Assembly: GCA_903843315.1 (NCBI GenBank)
Contig: CAIMPQ010000180.1
Coordinates: 1-17,603 of the forward strand
DNA length: 17,603 nt
Origin: an uncultured beta proteobacterium
GTDB taxonomy: Bacteria; Pseudomonadota; Gammaproteobacteria; Burkholderiales; Burkholderiaceae
Reading direction: 5' to 3'
The position numbers and the translations under genes were made by a program. Every line of letters starts with the position of its first letter. The stretch's first letter is position 1. Below, in pieces: positions 15,228 through 17,603 of this stretch. The notes beneath the pieces are model-generated. The model saw only the letters and a list, made by a program, of their open reading frames with translations, had not been told where the DNA came from and ran no database searches.

Positions 15228-16007
15228 TTACATTGCCTTTGCCATGATCTTTTCACGAACACGACGCGCATTCTCAGTAGCATTACTTTGATCGTTTATT
15301 TTGTGAAAGAGATGGAGCACTTCAGTTGCCCATGATCCTGATTTGCGTACGATGTGGTGACGCTGTAAACGGAAAACAAAATCAGCATCCTCATGCCCCC
15401 AGCCAGTGAGAGTCTCATCGAAACCATTGATAGCTTCTGCATCTGCTTTCCAGCAGGCCATATTGCAACCTTTAATTCGGCGCCATACAAACTTTTTGTA
15501 ATCCCGCCATGACCCATTGCCTAGCTTGATCTTAAAAGGAAGGTATTTATTGATTCCGCCACTAAGGCGCTCGCTAATCAGACCTGAGCAAAAGCGCTGG
15601 AAGTCCCATTTTGGCCAAGTCAGTAATTGCTGAGTGAATTTTTCATTCAGCAGCACGCGACTACCAGTAACTAGGTAGCCCTTTTGGGCCAATGCACGAT
15701 GACGGGCAACAAAATCAGGCTGCACAATGCAATCGCCATCCAGAAATACTAAGTAGTCGCCATGAGCGGCTGCAATGGCTTGATTGAGAATTTTTGTTTT
15801 ACGAAAACCCTGATCATCTTGCCAAAGATGGGTAATTGATACTGGGAAAATAAGCTTAATTTGATCAATAACTTGCTTAGTGCTTTCGGTCGAGCCATCA
15901 TCGGCAATGATGATTTCAAAATGAGAATCAGTTTGTGTGGCCAATGATTCTAGGCACAACTTTAGTGCTTGCGGCCAGTTATAAGTAGCCAACAAAATCG
16001 AAATCAT
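15228..16007 (-). CDS. Glycosyltransferase family 2 with galactosyltransferase-type C-terminal domain
   Basis: Inverting GT-A glycosyltransferase of 259 residues, probably adding a sugar to LPS core or O-chain. The GT2 half shows SILLATYNWP (3-12), ADDGST (35-40) and the metal-binding DGD (90-92). The C-terminal half has RIKGCNMACWKADAEAINGF (177-196) and GWGHEDADF (202-210). These are typical of the domain shared with beta-1,4-galactosyltransferases, where the Glu-Asp pair supplies the catalytic base. There is no membrane helix. Its ATG overlaps the preceding gene's stop as ATGA and its own stop abuts the next start. Donor and acceptor cannot be told from sequence. Confidence 0.88.
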   Translation of the reverse strand: MISILLATYNWPQALKLCLESLATQTDSHFEIIIADDGSTESTKQVIDQIKLIFPVSITHLWQDDQGFRKTKILNQAIAAAHGDYLVFLDGDCIVQPDFVARHRALAQKGYLVTGSRVLLNEKFTQQLLTWPKWDFQRFCSGLISERLSGGINKYLPFKIKLGNGSWRDYKKFVWRRIKGCNMACWKADAEAINGFDETLTGWGHEDADFVFRLQRHHIVRKSGSWATEVLHLFHKINDQSNATENARRVREKIMAKAM

Positions 16008-16765
16008 TTACTAGCATCCTGATTTAACTGCCATAACTTAATGTAGCGGTAGTAGGTCCCTTGCCCATTGGATATTGCCAAAGCAAAGCCTTGGGCACCA
16101 TCCAAGAATCCAGCGCGAATAATGTAAGTGCGGATAAATGCCCAGATGCCATGAAGAACTGCGTTCAAAGGATTACTTGTTTTACCTTTAGCAAAAGCCT
16201 GCTCCGCAGAAGCAGTGGAATAGCGATCGAGTTTTTGTAAAACCTGCGAATAATTCATAAAGCTGTAATGCAACATAGGGTTGTTCAGTTTGGCGACCTG
16301 ACCATTGGGGATCAGTCGCTCATGAACTAAATCATCTGAAAATCGGGCAGTTCCCCGCTTAAAGAGTCGATCTACATAATCGGGACTCCAGCCAGAATGC
16401 CGAATAAATCGGCCGCAATACCAAGAGAGGCGGGGAATAGCAAAACAGTCCACGTGGGCACTATGGTTTAACGCCATCTGGATCTCCGATCTGAGGGCGG
16501 GAGTGAGTCTTTCGTCGGCATCCAAGGAGAGTACCCAGTCACCCGTGGCTAGATCCAGGGCACGGTTCTTTTGGGGCCCAAAACCAGGCCAATCCGAGGG
16601 GTGAGCTACGGTTGCCCCATAGCTTTTCGCAATTTCCAGGGTGCGGTCTGTACTGCTGGTATCTACCACGACGATTTGCTGGGCAATACCTTCTAGGGAG
16701 GCTAGACAATCGTCCAAATTGGCCTCTTCATTGCGGGTGATGAGTATGACTGATAAGGTGGGCAT
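16004..16765 (-). CDS. Glycosyltransferase family 2, WaaE/KdtX-like LPS core enzyme
   Basis: GT2 enzyme of 253 residues resembling WaaE (KdtX), a beta-1,4-glucosyltransferase that acts on inner-core heptose. Seen: an N-terminal SVILITRNEEANLDDCLASL (5-24), VVVDTSSTDRT (32-42), FGPQKNRALDLATGDWVLSLD ending at 81, with the metal-binding DADE at 82-85, then WYCGRFIRHSGWSPDYVDRLF and HERL, both usual in this subfamily. The C-terminal helix IWAFIRTYIIRAGFLDGAQGF may touch the membrane. It is the first gene of the three-gene minus-strand unit. Its start is 10 bp from msbA on the other strand, with a perfect TATAAT on its strand (16776-16771) 5 bp before the ATG. The specific sugar is inferred from the family. 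Confidence 0.87.
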   Translation of the reverse strand: MPTLSVILITRNEEANLDDCLASLEGIAQQIVVVDTSSTDRTLEIAKSYGATVAHPSDWPGFGPQKNRALDLATGDWVLSLDADERLTPALRSEIQMALNHSAHVDCFAIPRLSWYCGRFIRHSGWSPDYVDRLFKRGTARFSDDLVHERLIPNGQVAKLNNPMLHYSFMNYSQVLQKLDRYSTASAEQAFAKGKTSNPLNAVLHGIWAFIRTYIIRAGFLDGAQGFALAISNGQGTYYRYIKLWQLNQDASK

Positions 16766-16776
16766 AATTCATTATA
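16763..16776. promoter_or_regulatory. Interleaved bidirectional promoter core waaE-like / msbA
   Basis: ATAATTCATTAT (16764-16775) is a near-perfect AT dyad lying between and touching both start codons. On the plus strand it gives CATAAT, 7 bp before the msbA ATG; on the minus strand a perfect TATAAT, 5 bp before the glycosyltransferase ATG. Each -10 overlaps the other gene's start codon. No clear -35 is seen on either side. Both messages would be nearly leaderless if these are used. Confidence 0.4.
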
Positions 16777-17603
16777 TGAATGCTCAAGACCGTACCGCCT
16801 TAAATCGCATTATTTCCTATCTCAAACCCCATAAGGGCCTGATTATTGGCTCTTTGGTGGCTATGGCCTTTGTGGCAGGAGCGGAGACTTCAATCCCTGC
16901 TCTGATGAAGCCTTTGCTCGATCGAGGCTTTACTGGCGAACTGAATAACAAACTTTGGCAGATACCCGTTTTCTTGGTTGGATTGGCTTTAGTACGCAGC
17001 ATGGCTCAGTTCTTGTCAAATTACCTATTAACTCGAGTTATCAATTCTGTTCTCCTCAAATTGCGCGAGCAAATGTTTCAAACTTTGCTCCATGCGAGTA
17101 CCACCTTTTTTCAAAAAAATTCTGCATCTCAATTAATTAACGCAGTTGTTTTTGAGGTCAACAATGTACTTTCGATTATGGGTGGCATGCTGATCAGTCT
17201 GGTACGAGATTCATTAACAGTCATTGGTTTGATGGGTTACCTTATTTATTTAAATTGGCAGCTCACCTTAGTGGTATTGATGATTTTTCCAATCATCGCT
17301 TTCATCATGAGTAGAATTAATCGACGCCTTAGATCGCTCAATCGAGAACAGCAAAATTTAACCAGTGAATTGGCTTATATCGTAGAAGAGGCCGCCGCCG
17401 GTTACAAAATAGTAAAGGTGCATGGCGCTGAACAATATGAGACTCTTCGCTTTATGGAAAAGGCGGATCGCTTAAGACAATTTGCTTTGAAATCAGCCGT
17501 AGCTGGAGGCTTGAATCAACCGATCACTCAGCTAATCGCATCCATGGCCCTGTCAGTAGTGTTGGTGATAGCCCTGATGCAGTCAGCCACTGAAGGCACT
17601 ACT
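16776..17603 (+). CDS. msbA: Lipid A export ABC transporter MsbA, 3'-truncated by window edge
   Basis: Inner-membrane half-transporter whose dimer flips lipid A-core to the periplasmic leaflet. Only the first 276 residues are present and the frame is open to the last base, so the nucleotide-binding domain is outside the window. Seen: the N-terminal MNAQDRTALNRIISYLKPHK, a first membrane helix at about 22-42, further helices near 63-85, 133-155 and 158-178, and intracellular-loop sequences IVEEAAAGYKIVKVHGAEQY typical of the family's transmembrane domain. ATG 16776 is the first start. The upstream 10 bp carry no Shine-Dalgarno sequence. Divergence from LPS glycosyltransferase genes supports the lipid A role over other ABC exporters. 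Confidence 0.9.
   Translation, partial: MNAQDRTALNRIISYLKPHKGLIIGSLVAMAFVAGAETSIPALMKPLLDRGFTGELNNKLWQIPVFLVGLALVRSMAQFLSNYLLTRVINSVLLKLREQMFQTLLHASTTFFQKNSASQLINAVVFEVNNVLSIMGGMLISLVRDSLTVIGLMGYLIYLNWQLTLVVLMIFPIIAFIMSRINRRLRSLNREQQNLTSELAYIVEEAAAGYKIVKVHGAEQYETLRFMEKADRLRQFALKSAVAGGLNQPITQLIASMALSVVLVIALMQSATEGTT

Noticed and set aside
1..17603. CRISPR arrays, tRNA genes, insertion sequences or prophage genes
   Set aside because: No spaced direct repeats, cloverleaf, transposase or phage motif is visible; the only tandem array is the 8-bp repeat at 9415-9478.

Overview
The window looks like a compact stretch of betaproteobacterial chromosome. GC content is moderate (high 40s by eye), spacing is very tight and many genes overlap. 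Protein sequences (DnaE, QueG, GluQ, MsbA and the LPS glycosyltransferases) look like Burkholderiales, most like the small-genome freshwater genus Polynucleobacter. That genus call rests on recalled family resemblance, not on a search. I see no IS element, phage gene, tRNA, rRNA or CRISPR array. No gene-free stretch exceeds 300 bases; the largest gap is the 196 bp at 5993-6188, a divergent control region.

Layout. (1) Positions 1-2185, plus strand: the 3' part of queG (last step of queuosine synthesis), then azlC and azlD (two-subunit branched-chain amino-acid exporter family), with 3 bp and 1 bp junctions. (2) Positions 2220-7911: a metabolic island. A GntR/FCD regulator overlaps a 1029-residue FAD plus Fe-S dehydrogenase on the minus strand. 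A serine-glyoxylate-type aminotransferase is divergent from the regulator, followed by a GlcG/HbpS-like protein. The control region holds two near-identical copies of a 14-base operator-like sequence, 94 bp apart centre to centre, one before each divergent transcription unit. (3) Positions 7918-9417: rhlE, a DEAD-box RNA helicase read from TTG just behind glcG, ending in eight tandem 8-bp repeats that begin with its own stop codon. (4) Positions 9488-14053: gluQ (minus) and dnaE (plus), start codons 3 bp apart. (5) Positions 14055-16765, minus: three overlapping or abutting LPS-core-type glycosyltransferase genes. (6) Position 16776 to the end, plus: the 5' part of msbA, 10 bp from the first of those genes.

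How the genes fit together. Regions 5 and 6 form an envelope module that builds the LPS core and flips lipid A-core. queG and gluQ act one after the other on the same modified tRNA base although 8 kb apart. The best candidate for an under-described system is region 2: 2-hydroxyacid oxidation, glyoxylate transamination and a GlcG-like protein under one probable autoregulator. The likely substrate is glycolate, D-2-hydroxyglutarate or a related D-2-hydroxyacid; the sequence alone does not decide.
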